DNA from: SIG440 sp045587485
Lineage (GTDB): Bacteria; Bacillota; Clostridia; Monoglobales; Monoglobaceae
Length of the DNA stretch: 21,266 bases
Assembly (NCBI GenBank): GCA_045587485.1
Contig: JAZNCI010000067.1
Location: forward strand, 1 to 21,266
Direction: 5' to 3'
In this document: positions 9,242 to 15,522 of the stretch, in pieces
Position numbering within the stretch: position 1 is the stretch's first letter
Layout of the letters: each line of letters starts with the position of its first letter
The notes under the pieces: generated by a model
What the model was told of the DNA's origin: nothing
The model's input: the letters and a program-made list of their open reading frames with translations, nothing else
Database searches by the model: none
Made by a program: the position numbers and the translations under genes

Positions 9242-9252
9242 AAAATCTCCCC

Positions 9253-10050
9253 CTATTTGCTTAATTCGTGGGATTTTTCCACCAAAGCCCCAATATCAAA
9301 TTCCTCAGATACCGAGCCGTCTTTTTTGATATACATAAGATATTCGATATTGCCCTCTGGTCCCTTTATGGGCGAAAAGTCAAGACCTTTTACAGAAAAG
9401 CCTATTTCCTTTGTGAAAGCAAGGACATTTTCGATAACCTCGATATGAGTTGACTTTTCTCTTACAACGCCTTTTTTACCCACCTTTTCACGACCTGCCT
9501 CAAACTGAGGTTTGATAAGGCAAACACCACAGCCGCCCTCTTCAAGAAGGTCATACGCCACTGGCAAAACGGGCTTTAAGGATATAAAGGAAACATCTAC
9601 CGAGAAAAACCCCAAAGGCTCGGTGATAAGCTCTTTGTCGATATAACGGATGTTGGTGCGTTCCATATTGACAACTCTTTCATCCTGACGAAGCTTCCAC
9701 GCAAGTTGACCGTAGCCCACGTCCACCGAATACACCTTTACTGCGCCGTTTTGCAGCATACAATCGGTAAAACCGCCGGTTGATGCACCTATATCCATAC
9801 AGACCTTACCGCAAGGCGACACTGGGAACACCTTCATCGCCTTTTCCAATTTCAGTCCGCCACGGCTGACATAAGACGGTCCCTTGCCGCGTATTTCAAT
9901 ATTCTCGGTCCCTTTAATTGTTTCGCCAGCCTTCATAGCCTTTTGGTTGTCAATATATACATCCCCTGCCATAATCATTGCCTGAGCGACACTGCGGCTT
10001 GGAGCCATACCGTTTTCTGTCATATATACGTCAAGTCGGATTTTAGCCAA
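9253..10050 (-). CDS. tlyA: TlyA-family rRNA (cytidine-2'-O)-methyltransferase
   Basis: S4 domain plus Rossmann SAM-dependent methyltransferase; characterised TlyA proteins methylate ribose 2'-OH of cytidines in 16S and/or 23S rRNA. The S4 domain covers about residues 1-60 (RLDVYMTENG, SRSVAQAMIMAGDV), then SRGGLKLEKA, the SAM motif DIGASTGGFTD (86-96), and DVSFISL and IKPQFE further on. I choose a TTG start at 10050, giving MAKIRLDVYM, because GAGGGTG lies 6-7 nt upstream and the product then begins like other TlyA proteins. A longer frame from another TTG lies before the SD. The first 8 bases overlap the end of dxs, so translation is probably coupled. Confidence 0.93.
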   Translation of the reverse strand: MAKIRLDVYMTENGMAPSRSVAQAMIMAGDVYIDNQKAMKAGETIKGTENIEIRGKGPSYVSRGGLKLEKAMKVFPVSPCGKVCMDIGASTGGFTDCMLQNGAVKVYSVDVGYGQLAWKLRQDERVVNMERTNIRYIDKELITEPLGFFSVDVSFISLKPVLPVAYDLLEEGGCGVCLIKPQFEAGREKVGKKGVVREKSTHIEVIENVLAFTKEIGFSVKGLDFSPIKGPEGNIEYLMYIKKDGSVSEEFDIGALVEKSHELSK

Positions 10051-11902
10051 GGTTATCACCCTCAAGTGTTTTCATAATTTTTTCTGCAATATGTGCTGCA
10101 TCTATGCCCGCTTCAGCCTTTTGTTCCTTTATGCTGCTCTGGGTAAGCGGCTTATCTGGAAATCCAAATTCAAGTATAGGAAGGGATAAAATCCGCCTTA
10201 CCCCATCGCAAAGACCACCTGTTGTAACATTATCTTCAGTAACGGCAACAAGACGTTTGCCCGTCGCCTGATTTATAATAAGCTCTGTATCCAAGGGCTT
10301 TAAAAATCTTGCATTTATTACCTCAGCCGATATGCCGTGCTTTTCAAGAATATCTGCCGCTCCGGCAGCCTCCTCAAGCTGAGAACCTATCGAAACAATC
10401 AAAACGTCATCTCCTGACCTTTCAACGATTGCTCTGCCCAAAGCCACGGGCTGACTGCAGGTGAGTTCTGCATTTCCCCCTTTGGGATATCTTATCGCAA
10501 CAGGACCTGTGCAGCTGTTCACAGCAAAGTCAAGCATCTCACGCAGCTCACCCTCTGATGCAGGCGCCATAATGGTTATATTTGGTATGTGTGAAAGATA
10601 CGAAAAATCATAAATTCCCTGATGTGTTTCGCCGTCGTTGCCCGCCGCACCGGCACGGTCGATTGCAAAAACAGTGTGCAAATTCTGCAAAGCCACATCG
10701 TGAATAATCTGGTCATAGCCACGTTGAAGAAATGTGGAATATACCGCAAAAACAGGTATTCTTCCGCCCTTTGCCATTGCTGCCGAAAAGGTTACTGCGT
10801 GTTGCTCGGCAATTCCCACATCAAAGAACCGATTTGGGAACTCCTTTGCAAAACCTGTAAGGCCTGTGCCAAGCGGCATTGCAGCAGTTATAGCAACAAT
10901 TTTTTCGTTTTCTCTTGCAAGGCGTATAATTTCATCGCCGAATACATCCGAATATGTTTTGCGTCCCGTATTCTTGACCTCTCCGGTTTCGGGATTAAAA
11001 CAGCCAACGCCATGAAACAGGTCGGGACTTTCCTCAGAAGGAGCAAAGCCTTTGCCCTTTTTAGTTACTGCATGAACAATAACCGGGCGGCTGAGACTCT
11101 TTGCATAGTTGATTACCGTTATCAATTCTTTGAGGTTGTGCCCGTCTATTGGCCCAAGATATTCAAGACCCATATTCTCAAAGAGCTGCTTTTGAAGTAG
11201 AAATTTTTTAAAAAATCTTTTAGTTTTGTGCAAAACCTTTATAAATGGCACACCAACCACAGGTAAGCCTTTTAAAAAGTTAGCTGCTGTCGTTTTTATA
11301 CCAATATATTTTGAATAACTGCGCAGCTTGCGCATATACTGCGACATACCACCCACATTCTCGGATATTGACATCCCGTTATCATTAAGAATTACCACAA
11401 GAGGCGTCTTGCTGCTGCCGGCGTGATTCAGCGCCTCGTATGCCATACCGCCCGTCAGCGCTCCGTCACCGATAACAGCAACCGCACGTGACGTGCTGCC
11501 ATCAAGTTCAAAGCCCATTGCAAAGCCCAGCGCCGCTGATACCGAGGTCGAAGAATGTCCTGTGTTGAAGGCATCTGTTTCGCTTTCGTCGGTTTTGGGA
11601 AAACCGCTGATGCCGTCTTTTTGGCGAAGGGTATTGAATAGGTCACGTCTGCCTGTTATAATTTTGTGAGTATAGCATTGATGCCCCACATCCCACACAA
11701 CTTTGTCGGAAGAAAAGTCAAAAACCTTGTGCAGGGCAAGCGTAAGCTCAACAGTGCCAAGGTTTGAGGACAAATGCCCCCCGTGCTGCGAAATATTATC
11801 AACCAAAAACTCACGGATTTCGCCCGCAAGAATTTTAAGCTCAGGGATATTCAGTTTTTTTACATCATCTGATGAATTAACCTCATCCAAAAATCTTTTC
11901 AT
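10043..11902 (-). CDS. dxs: 1-deoxy-D-xylulose-5-phosphate synthase
   Basis: Thiamine-diphosphate enzyme joining pyruvate and glyceraldehyde-3-phosphate, the first step of the MEP isoprenoid pathway. 619 residues from ATG 11902, which has AAAGGTAC 8 nt upstream; a frame extending 54 bases further lacks an SD and runs into oapA. Landmarks: ISQHGGHLSSNLGTVELTLALH (about 38-58), DVGHQCYTHK (71-80), the ThDP motif GDGALTGG to NDN (146-175), the transketolase catalytic GIAEQHAVTFSAAMA, and RYPKGG in the third domain. It lies 10 bases after oapA. Placement after the OLE RNA/oapA pair is the known arrangement in Bacilli and Clostridia. Confidence 0.97.
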   Translation of the reverse strand: MKRFLDEVNSSDDVKKLNIPELKILAGEIREFLVDNISQHGGHLSSNLGTVELTLALHKVFDFSSDKVVWDVGHQCYTHKIITGRRDLFNTLRQKDGISGFPKTDESETDAFNTGHSSTSVSAALGFAMGFELDGSTSRAVAVIGDGALTGGMAYEALNHAGSSKTPLVVILNDNGMSISENVGGMSQYMRKLRSYSKYIGIKTTAANFLKGLPVVGVPFIKVLHKTKRFFKKFLLQKQLFENMGLEYLGPIDGHNLKELITVINYAKSLSRPVIVHAVTKKGKGFAPSEESPDLFHGVGCFNPETGEVKNTGRKTYSDVFGDEIIRLARENEKIVAITAAMPLGTGLTGFAKEFPNRFFDVGIAEQHAVTFSAAMAKGGRIPVFAVYSTFLQRGYDQIIHDVALQNLHTVFAIDRAGAAGNDGETHQGIYDFSYLSHIPNITIMAPASEGELREMLDFAVNSCTGPVAIRYPKGGNAELTCSQPVALGRAIVERSGDDVLIVSIGSQLEEAAGAADILEKHGISAEVINARFLKPLDTELIINQATGKRLVAVTEDNVTTGGLCDGVRRILSLPILEFGFPDKPLTQSSIKEQKAEAGIDAAHIAEKIMKTLEGDNLG

Positions 11903-11912
11903 AAATGTACCT

Positions 11913-12497
11913 TTATTTTCTTCTGAATCGAAGGATTGAAAGGGCTCTTGCCGCATTATAAACTATAAAATTGCTGTATTTGATAGCAACGGTTTTGCCC
12001 ATCGCCTTTCCGCCAACAGTAAGTGCCGCAACGGTTGCTGTGATAATCAGGCTGAGGAAAAAGCTGTTTACACCCGGAAATGCCAAAAAAATGTGCGTAA
12101 CCACCGCAGCCGATGCCGAACCGCTGACTATGCCGCAGATATCACCCACAACGTCATTGCAGAAGTTTGAAACCTTATCCTTTGACTTGATAAGGCTTAT
12201 CGCCACCTTTGCATACTTTACACGCCTTGTTGCCATAGAATGAAAAGGTGCTTCTTCTGCCGTTGTAACAGCCATACCGATTATGTCAAAGAAAATTCCG
12301 CACATAATAATCAGCAACAAAACAGCAATCGCAATCCAAAGATTAACCATATCCATAATACCGTTGGATAAGATATTAAATACACCCGACATTGTAAAGG
12401 TTATAATTATTGTTTTAATAATCCACGCCTTGTCGGCTTTTTTTGATGTGGTTGGTTTAAAGAATATCTTTTGTTTTCGGGGTATGTCGTCTTTCAT
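11913..12497 (-). CDS. oapA: OLE-associated membrane protein OapA
   Basis: 194-residue membrane protein with four predicted helices (about 25-45, 52-77, 118-140, 146-163), a basic N-terminus and a basic C-terminal tail (LRFRRK). Between helices 2 and 3 is a charged stretch with TTAEEAPFHSMATRRVKYAK. Such proteins are sometimes labelled as CorB-like magnesium/cobalt transporters. The position, immediately after a large structured RNA and immediately before dxs, is that of OapA, which binds OLE RNA at the membrane; the OLE complex is linked in Bacillus halodurans to tolerance of Mg2+, cold and alcohols. ATG 12497 has GGAG 8 nt upstream. The OapA call rests on topology, length and context; no alignment was run. 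Confidence 0.85.
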   Translation of the reverse strand: MKDDIPRKQKIFFKPTTSKKADKAWIIKTIIITFTMSGVFNILSNGIMDMVNLWIAIAVLLLIIMCGIFFDIIGMAVTTAEEAPFHSMATRRVKYAKVAISLIKSKDKVSNFCNDVVGDICGIVSGSASAAVVTHIFLAFPGVNSFFLSLIITATVAALTVGGKAMGKTVAIKYSNFIVYNAARALSILRFRRK

Positions 12498-12540
12498 TTT
12501 TCAACTCCGTAATAAATTTTTGTTTCTTTATAACAAGAAA

Positions 12541-13192
12541 TTACACAAGAATTATGTAAGGGTAGCATATACAGTAAACTTTGTGCCATAGGTCAGGTTG
12601 GATTTCCCAGCAGACTTCCCGATTGTCGCCAAAGGGGATGTTTCCGTTTAAAGTCTGTCTCGCATCGTTACCGATGATACAGCAAAATCGTTTTACTGCA
12701 TCTGCGCTACCTGATTGCCACTTAGTACACACTGCAATCCTGCATATGCATAGCCAGGCCGGCTACCGGTCTAGGAGTTTTCCTCAACAGCTGAAAGCAT
12801 TTCTTAGCCTCTTTTGCAAATATGGTTTCAAAAAGCAATAACATACAGCCCTGTGGCCGCAGAGCTGCAGCCTGAACAATTATCCACCATACCCACTCAA
12901 GGCAGGCTACACTGCCCACAGCACCAAATTCAGTACCGCAACGCAGGTTTTAACCTGATACGTATAGCGGCGGGATGTCCCATCCGTTACACGGTCACAG
13001 GCCTCCACGGAAAAGGGGTCAACGCCCACATGCCGTTGCGGATCGCCCCTAAACCTTAACTCCCAGCACACACCCACGACTGGGCGTCGCAAGCACGCAC
13101 AAGGAACTTCATCGATATGCCCTTCGGCGAATTTTTAGGCCCGCCCTGGGAAATGAAACAGCTGACTAGAATACCGTTACCCAGAATTCTTA
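12541..13192 (-). ncRNA. ole: OLE (ornate large extremophilic) RNA
   Basis: About 650 nt of markedly GC-rich, gene-free DNA between an own promoter and oapA. Frames crossing it are in several phases on both strands and none resembles a protein. The minus-strand RNA has clear structure: GGGTA near the 5' end can pair with TACCC near the 3' end with further pairs beyond; CTGGG/CCCAG near the 5' end; an 8-bp stem with a CGA loop (12680-12698); and CATCG-GUAA-CGATG, a stem closed by a GNRA tetraloop (12663-12676). OLE RNA is known to be about 600-650 nt and to sit just before the oapA gene and dxs in Bacillota. I identify it from size, strand, structure and context, not from an Rfam search; the ends are approximate. 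OLE binds OapA at the membrane; the complex's molecular role is unsettled. Confidence 0.85.
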
Positions 13193-13198
13193 TCATAT

Positions 13199-13227
13199 AG
13201 TATATAATATTTATTGGTTAATGTCAA
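13199..13227 (-). promoter_or_regulatory. SigA-type promoter of the OLE-oapA-dxs operon
   Basis: Minus strand TTGACA (13227-13222), 17-bp spacer, TATACT (13204-13199). Predicted start near 13192-13194, exactly at the beginning of the structured region. It probably drives the whole operon down to the ABC-F gene, as no other clear promoter or terminator is seen within it. Confidence 0.8.
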
Positions 13228-13298
13228 GGACTGAAGCCTATAACTTTATTTTCTGTGTGTAGGTTTACAATAATTTTTATAAAGTTTTCCAAAAGTAG

Positions 13299-13328
13299 TT
13301 GACAAAACATAACGTATTATATTATAAT
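13299..13328 (+). promoter_or_regulatory. Promoter of the antisense RNA
   Basis: TTGACA (13299-13304), 18-bp spacer, TATAAT (13323-13328): both hexamers are perfect consensus. Predicted start near 13335. Confidence 0.75.
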
Positions 13329-13334
13329 AATCAT

Positions 13335-13422
13335 AGAAAAAGGCAAGACCTCAAACGGTTATGCCAAAAACGAACTAAAAGATAGCCCTAACTTGGTCGG
13401 TGGGGGCTATCTTACTTTTTTT
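13335..13422 (+). ncRNA. Antitoxin-like antisense RNA of a type I module
   Basis: About 88 nt from the consensus promoter to a hairpin followed by seven T (13416-13422). It has no ORF. It converges with the small-peptide mRNA and is complementary to the end of that gene and to the shared terminator; the terminator loop (TAACTTGGTCGGTGG and its complement) could start pairing of the two RNAs. This layout is that of par/Fst and TxpA-RatA type I systems. The role is inferred. Confidence 0.6.
13379..13422. terminator. Shared bidirectional terminator of toxin mRNA and antisense RNA
   Basis: AAGATAGCCC (13379-13388) pairs with GGGCTATCTT (13404-13413). Plus strand continues into ACTTTTTTT; minus strand continues TTTTAGTT. 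The stop codon of the small peptide lies inside the stem. Confidence 0.8.
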
Positions 13423-13481
13423 GTAAGTGCTATCAAAAACACAATAATTAAAAATATAATTCTTAATATGTATTTTCCCAT
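13407..13481 (-). CDS. 24-residue hydrophobic peptide, candidate type I toxin
   Basis: Short ORF with the best SD in the window: AGGAGGTG (13488-13495) 6 nt before the ATG. The product begins MGKYILRIIF, continues as a single hydrophobic helix (residues 4-19) and ends ALTKKVR: a short N-terminus, one membrane span and a basic tail, as in Fst/TxpA-like membrane toxins. It has a consensus promoter, a 5' hairpin, an SD hidden in a second hairpin, and a convergent antisense RNA sharing its terminator. Such peptides insert in the membrane when translation is derepressed. I recognise the layout, not a named family; toxicity is inferred. Confidence 0.65.
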   Translation of the reverse strand: MGKYILRIIFLIIVFLIALTKKVR

Positions 13482-13486
13482 AACAA

Positions 13487-13525
13487 CCACCTCCTCTCCT
13501 GACTATAAATACAGGAATAAGGTGG
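13487..13525 (-). promoter_or_regulatory. Hairpin hiding the SD of the small peptide
   Basis: In the minus-strand mRNA, CCACCT (13525-13520) pairs with AGGTGG (13492-13487) and TCCTG (13516-13512) pairs with CAGGA (13501-13497), with a ten-base apical loop. The AGGAGGTG SD is therefore largely in the 3' arm, which should repress translation. Confidence 0.6.
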
Positions 13526-13563
13526 CATAACCGCCCAGCTGTTACACTGTTTTCAGTCTTACC

Positions 13564-13589
13564 TTTTTGTCAGATTTCTCTGACAAAAA
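13564..13589 (-). promoter_or_regulatory. 5'-end stem-loop of the small-peptide mRNA
   Basis: Perfect 11-bp inverted repeat TTTTTGTCAGA/TCTGACAAAAA, closed on the minus strand by a GAAA tetraloop. It begins at or next to the predicted transcription start and probably stabilises the mRNA. Confidence 0.65.
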
Positions 13590-13590
13590 T

Positions 13591-13619
13591 ATTATACAAC
13601 ATATTATATATTATTTCAA
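13591..13619 (-). promoter_or_regulatory. Promoter of the small-peptide mRNA
   Basis: Minus strand TTGAAA (13619-13614), 17-bp spacer, TATAAT (13596-13591). Leader of about 100 nt to the ATG. Confidence 0.75.
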
Positions 13620-13662
13620 CATCTTTTTACAAAAACTCTCGCGAGTTTTATGAAAAACAAAA

Positions 13663-13701
13663 GAACTTTTATAAAACTTTTGACAGATTTTATAAAAGTT
13701 C
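13663..13701. repeat. 14-bp perfect inverted repeat
   Basis: GAACTTTTATAAAA and TTTTATAAAAGTTC separated by 11 bp. On the minus strand it is followed by TTTTGTTTTTC, so it could be an AT-rich terminator; otherwise an operator 45-80 bp before the small-peptide promoter. A 7-bp hairpin AAAACTC/GAGTTTT lies beside it at 13632-13649. Confidence 0.5.
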
Positions 13702-13888
13702 TAATATTGTTTATAATGTGTGGAACTTTGCCACACCACCAATTATGCATATAAAAATACCTTTGCAATTCAATTTCTCTTTGAGATTTCAACAAAAAGT
13801 CGATTTCACAGAAAATCAAGTTATAGGGACTGAAGACGGTGATTTTAAGAAATTTGACTTATGGTTGTCGTTTTTCACTTCCAATACA
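13702..13888. other. Intergenic stretch without recognised gene
   Basis: AT-rich. Open frames on both strands lack an SD and protein-like character. Nothing else is seen apart from an isolated TATAAT at 13712-13717 without a properly spaced -35. Confidence 0.5.
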
Positions 13889-13917
13889 TTGACAATTTTA
13901 TTAAAATATGATACATT
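13889..13917 (+). promoter_or_regulatory. Promoter of the 13922-14084 small RNA
   Basis: TTGACA (13889-13894), 17-bp spacer, TACATT (13912-13917). The predicted start (13922-13924) coincides with the first base of the long hairpin. Confidence 0.6.
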
Positions 13918-13921
13918 AATT

Positions 13922-14084
13922 GGGCGACACCATCTTATTACTGAACAACAACGGTTTACTTTTTTTACTATGTAAAAAAATGTAGGCTCATTTTAAACTG
14001 CTGTTGTTTATAGTAATAGGTGTCGCAGCGTATTACACGAGCCCTGCATTTTTTGGTGCACGGTCTCGGCTGTGCACTTTTTTT
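13922..14084 (+). ncRNA. Unidentified structured small RNA
   Basis: About 163 nt between a promoter and an intrinsic terminator, with no ORF. Bases 13924-14026 fold as one long imperfect hairpin: GCGACACC/GGTGTCGC at the base, TATTACT/AGTAATA and ACAACAACGG/CTGCTGTTGT in the middle, and a perfect 9-bp apical stem TTTTTTTAC-TAT-GTAAAAAAA. A short linker leads to the terminator at 14055-14084. It does not look like 6S RNA, tmRNA, SRP RNA or a riboswitch I know. Function unknown. Confidence 0.5.
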
Positions 14085-14141
14085 GTCGCTTTTACTTATT
14101 TTCCAATTATATTATAGTGCACCGATATATGCTGCGACACC
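14019..14141. repeat. 15-bp inverted repeat sharing an arm with the small RNA
   Basis: GGTGTCGCAGCGTAT (14019-14033) and ATATGCTGCGACACC (14127-14141) pair with one G-U. The left arm is also the 3' arm of the 13924-14026 hairpin, so three copies of the GCGACACC core lie in alternating orientation. The enclosed DNA holds the small RNA's terminator. Confidence 0.6.
14055..14084 (+). terminator. Intrinsic terminator of the small RNA
   Basis: GTGCACGGT (14056-14064) pairs with GCTGTGCAC-side bases to 14077, including two G-U pairs, then seven T at 14078-14084. Confidence 0.75.
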
Positions 14142-14154
14142 AAGCAACCATTAA

Positions 14155-14188
14155 GAAAACACGCCACACTTTCGTGCGGCGTGTTTTC
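14155..14188. terminator. Terminator of the CofE-like gene
   Basis: GAAAACACGCC pairs with GGCGTGTTTTC (11 bp), continued after one mismatch by CAC/GTG; on the minus strand the loop is GAAA and the stem is followed by TTAA. A/T runs at the base make it bidirectional. Confidence 0.8.
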
Positions 14189-14226
14189 GTATATAGATGT
14201 TTTTCTTATAAAACCTGTCTTTTGTA

Positions 14227-15417
14227 TTAGTCTGTCATATTGTCAAAATAGCCCTGAACAAGAACAACAGGTGTTCCCTTGTCGCCCGAACCGCTTGTAA
14301 GGTCGCAGAGCGAACCGATAAGGTCAGTAAGACGTCGGGGGGTAGTTCCCTGAGATGCCATATTGCCAACAAGGTCGCCGCCTTTTTTGCGGATAGCATC
14401 TTCGATTGCTTTTTTCAGTTCCTCGCCCTTGAGGTCGGCAAAATCGTTGTCTGCAAGATATTTAAGCTTAAGTTCGTTGGGTGTTCCCTCAAGACCGCTT
14501 GTGTATGCAGGAGAAACTATCGGGTCGGCAAGCTCCCATATTTTGCCCTGGGGGTCTTTGAATGCACCGTCGCCATACACCATAACCTCGATATGCTTGC
14601 CCGTTTTCTGTAAGAGCTGTGCCTGAATATTTTCAACAAGGTCAAAACATTCCTGCGGGAAGAGCTTGACTGTATCTTCAGTAGACTTGTTTGAGCCAAG
14701 AAGGCCATATCTTGAGTTAAAACCGCTGCCATCAATTGACTGCGAAAGAATTTCATCCAGACCCACAACACACTTGGCACCTGAATCCTTTAAAATTCTC
14801 TTTGTGCGAACACGGCTGTGAATGTCACAGTTGAGAACACTGTCGGTATATCTGAGAATAACTCGTGGGTCATTTGCAAGAATAATTTCAACCTCTGCAC
14901 CGCAAGAACGGATTAAATCGCCGTAATACTTTATATAATCAACACCTGTAAAGGGATGGGGATTCTCACCGAAAAGCTCACGATATTTTGCCTCGGTAAG
15001 AACATCAGAATAAGGATTGATACCTGCATCGTCAAGCTGGTCAAGCGATACGAGGGCGTTGCCAACCTCGTCGCTGGGGTAATTGAGCATAAGAACAATC
15101 TTCTTTGCACCCTTTGCAATACCTCTTAAGCAAATGGCAAAACGGTTGCGGCTGAGAATTGGGAAGATAACACCGATTGTACCACCGCCAAGCTTTGCTC
15201 TTACATCCTTTGCAATAGCATCAACAGATGCATAGTTCCCCTGTGCACGTGCAACAACAGATTCTGTCACCGCAACAACATCGCGGTCACGAAGTTCAAA
15301 GCCCTCTGCCTGTGACGCATCTATAACACTGTTTACTACGATTGTAGCTATATCGTCACCCTCGCGGATAATGGGACAACGGATACCTCTTGAAACTGTA
15401 CCTACTCTTCTTTCCAT
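14227..15417 (-). CDS. CofE-like (coenzyme F420-0:L-glutamate ligase family) protein
   Basis: 396-residue cytoplasmic protein resembling the F420 ligase family, which forms amide bonds between glutamate and an acid acceptor with GTP. N-terminal features are RGIRCPIIREGDDI, RDRDVVAVTESVVARAQGNY and LGGGTIGVIFPILSRNRFA; the middle has LNYPSDEVGN and NPYSDVLTEAKY, and the C-terminal part has MVYGDGAFKDPQGKIWELADP. It is about 140 residues longer than archaeal CofE. No other F420 gene is in the window, and most Clostridia do not make F420, so the acceptor may be different. ATG 15417 is preceded by GGAGGAA. It is divergent from a LysR regulator that probably controls it, and is followed by a strong terminator. 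Confidence 0.75.
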   Translation of the reverse strand: MERRVGTVSRGIRCPIIREGDDIATIVVNSVIDASQAEGFELRDRDVVAVTESVVARAQGNYASVDAIAKDVRAKLGGGTIGVIFPILSRNRFAICLRGIAKGAKKIVLMLNYPSDEVGNALVSLDQLDDAGINPYSDVLTEAKYRELFGENPHPFTGVDYIKYYGDLIRSCGAEVEIILANDPRVILRYTDSVLNCDIHSRVRTKRILKDSGAKCVVGLDEILSQSIDGSGFNSRYGLLGSNKSTEDTVKLFPQECFDLVENIQAQLLQKTGKHIEVMVYGDGAFKDPQGKIWELADPIVSPAYTSGLEGTPNELKLKYLADNDFADLKGEELKKAIEDAIRKKGGDLVGNMASQGTTPRRLTDLIGSLCDLTSGSGDKGTPVVLVQGYFDNMTD

Positions 15418-15435
15418 AAAAATTCCTCCAAAATA

Positions 15436-15464
15436 TTGACATTTGTCATTAATGTTATTATACT
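15436..15464 (+). promoter_or_regulatory. LysR gene promoter overlapping the divergent CofE-like promoter
   Basis: Plus strand TTGACA (15436-15441), 17-bp spacer, TATACT (15459-15464). The minus-strand -10 TATAAT (15462-15457) of the CofE-like gene overlaps it, so the promoters compete. TGACA-TT-TGTCA (15437-15448) is a palindrome suited to regulator binding. Confidence 0.65.
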
Positions 15465-15522
15465 ACAAATACAAACATAAGTAAAATAGATAATACTTAC
15501 AACAGTAATAAGGGGTGCTTAT

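Noticed and set aside
12541..13092. Several open frames of 60-86 codons on both strands
   Set aside because: They lie in the GC-rich OLE RNA, overlap each other in several phases, lack SD sites and have no protein-like composition.
13616..13975. Open frames of 67 (minus) and 85 (plus) codons
   Set aside because: No SD, AT-rich low-complexity translation, and overlap with promoters and inverted repeats.
13922..14084. 6S RNA
   Set aside because: The hairpin is only about 100 nt with no large central bubble, and the 5' and 3' ends of the RNA are not paired with each other.
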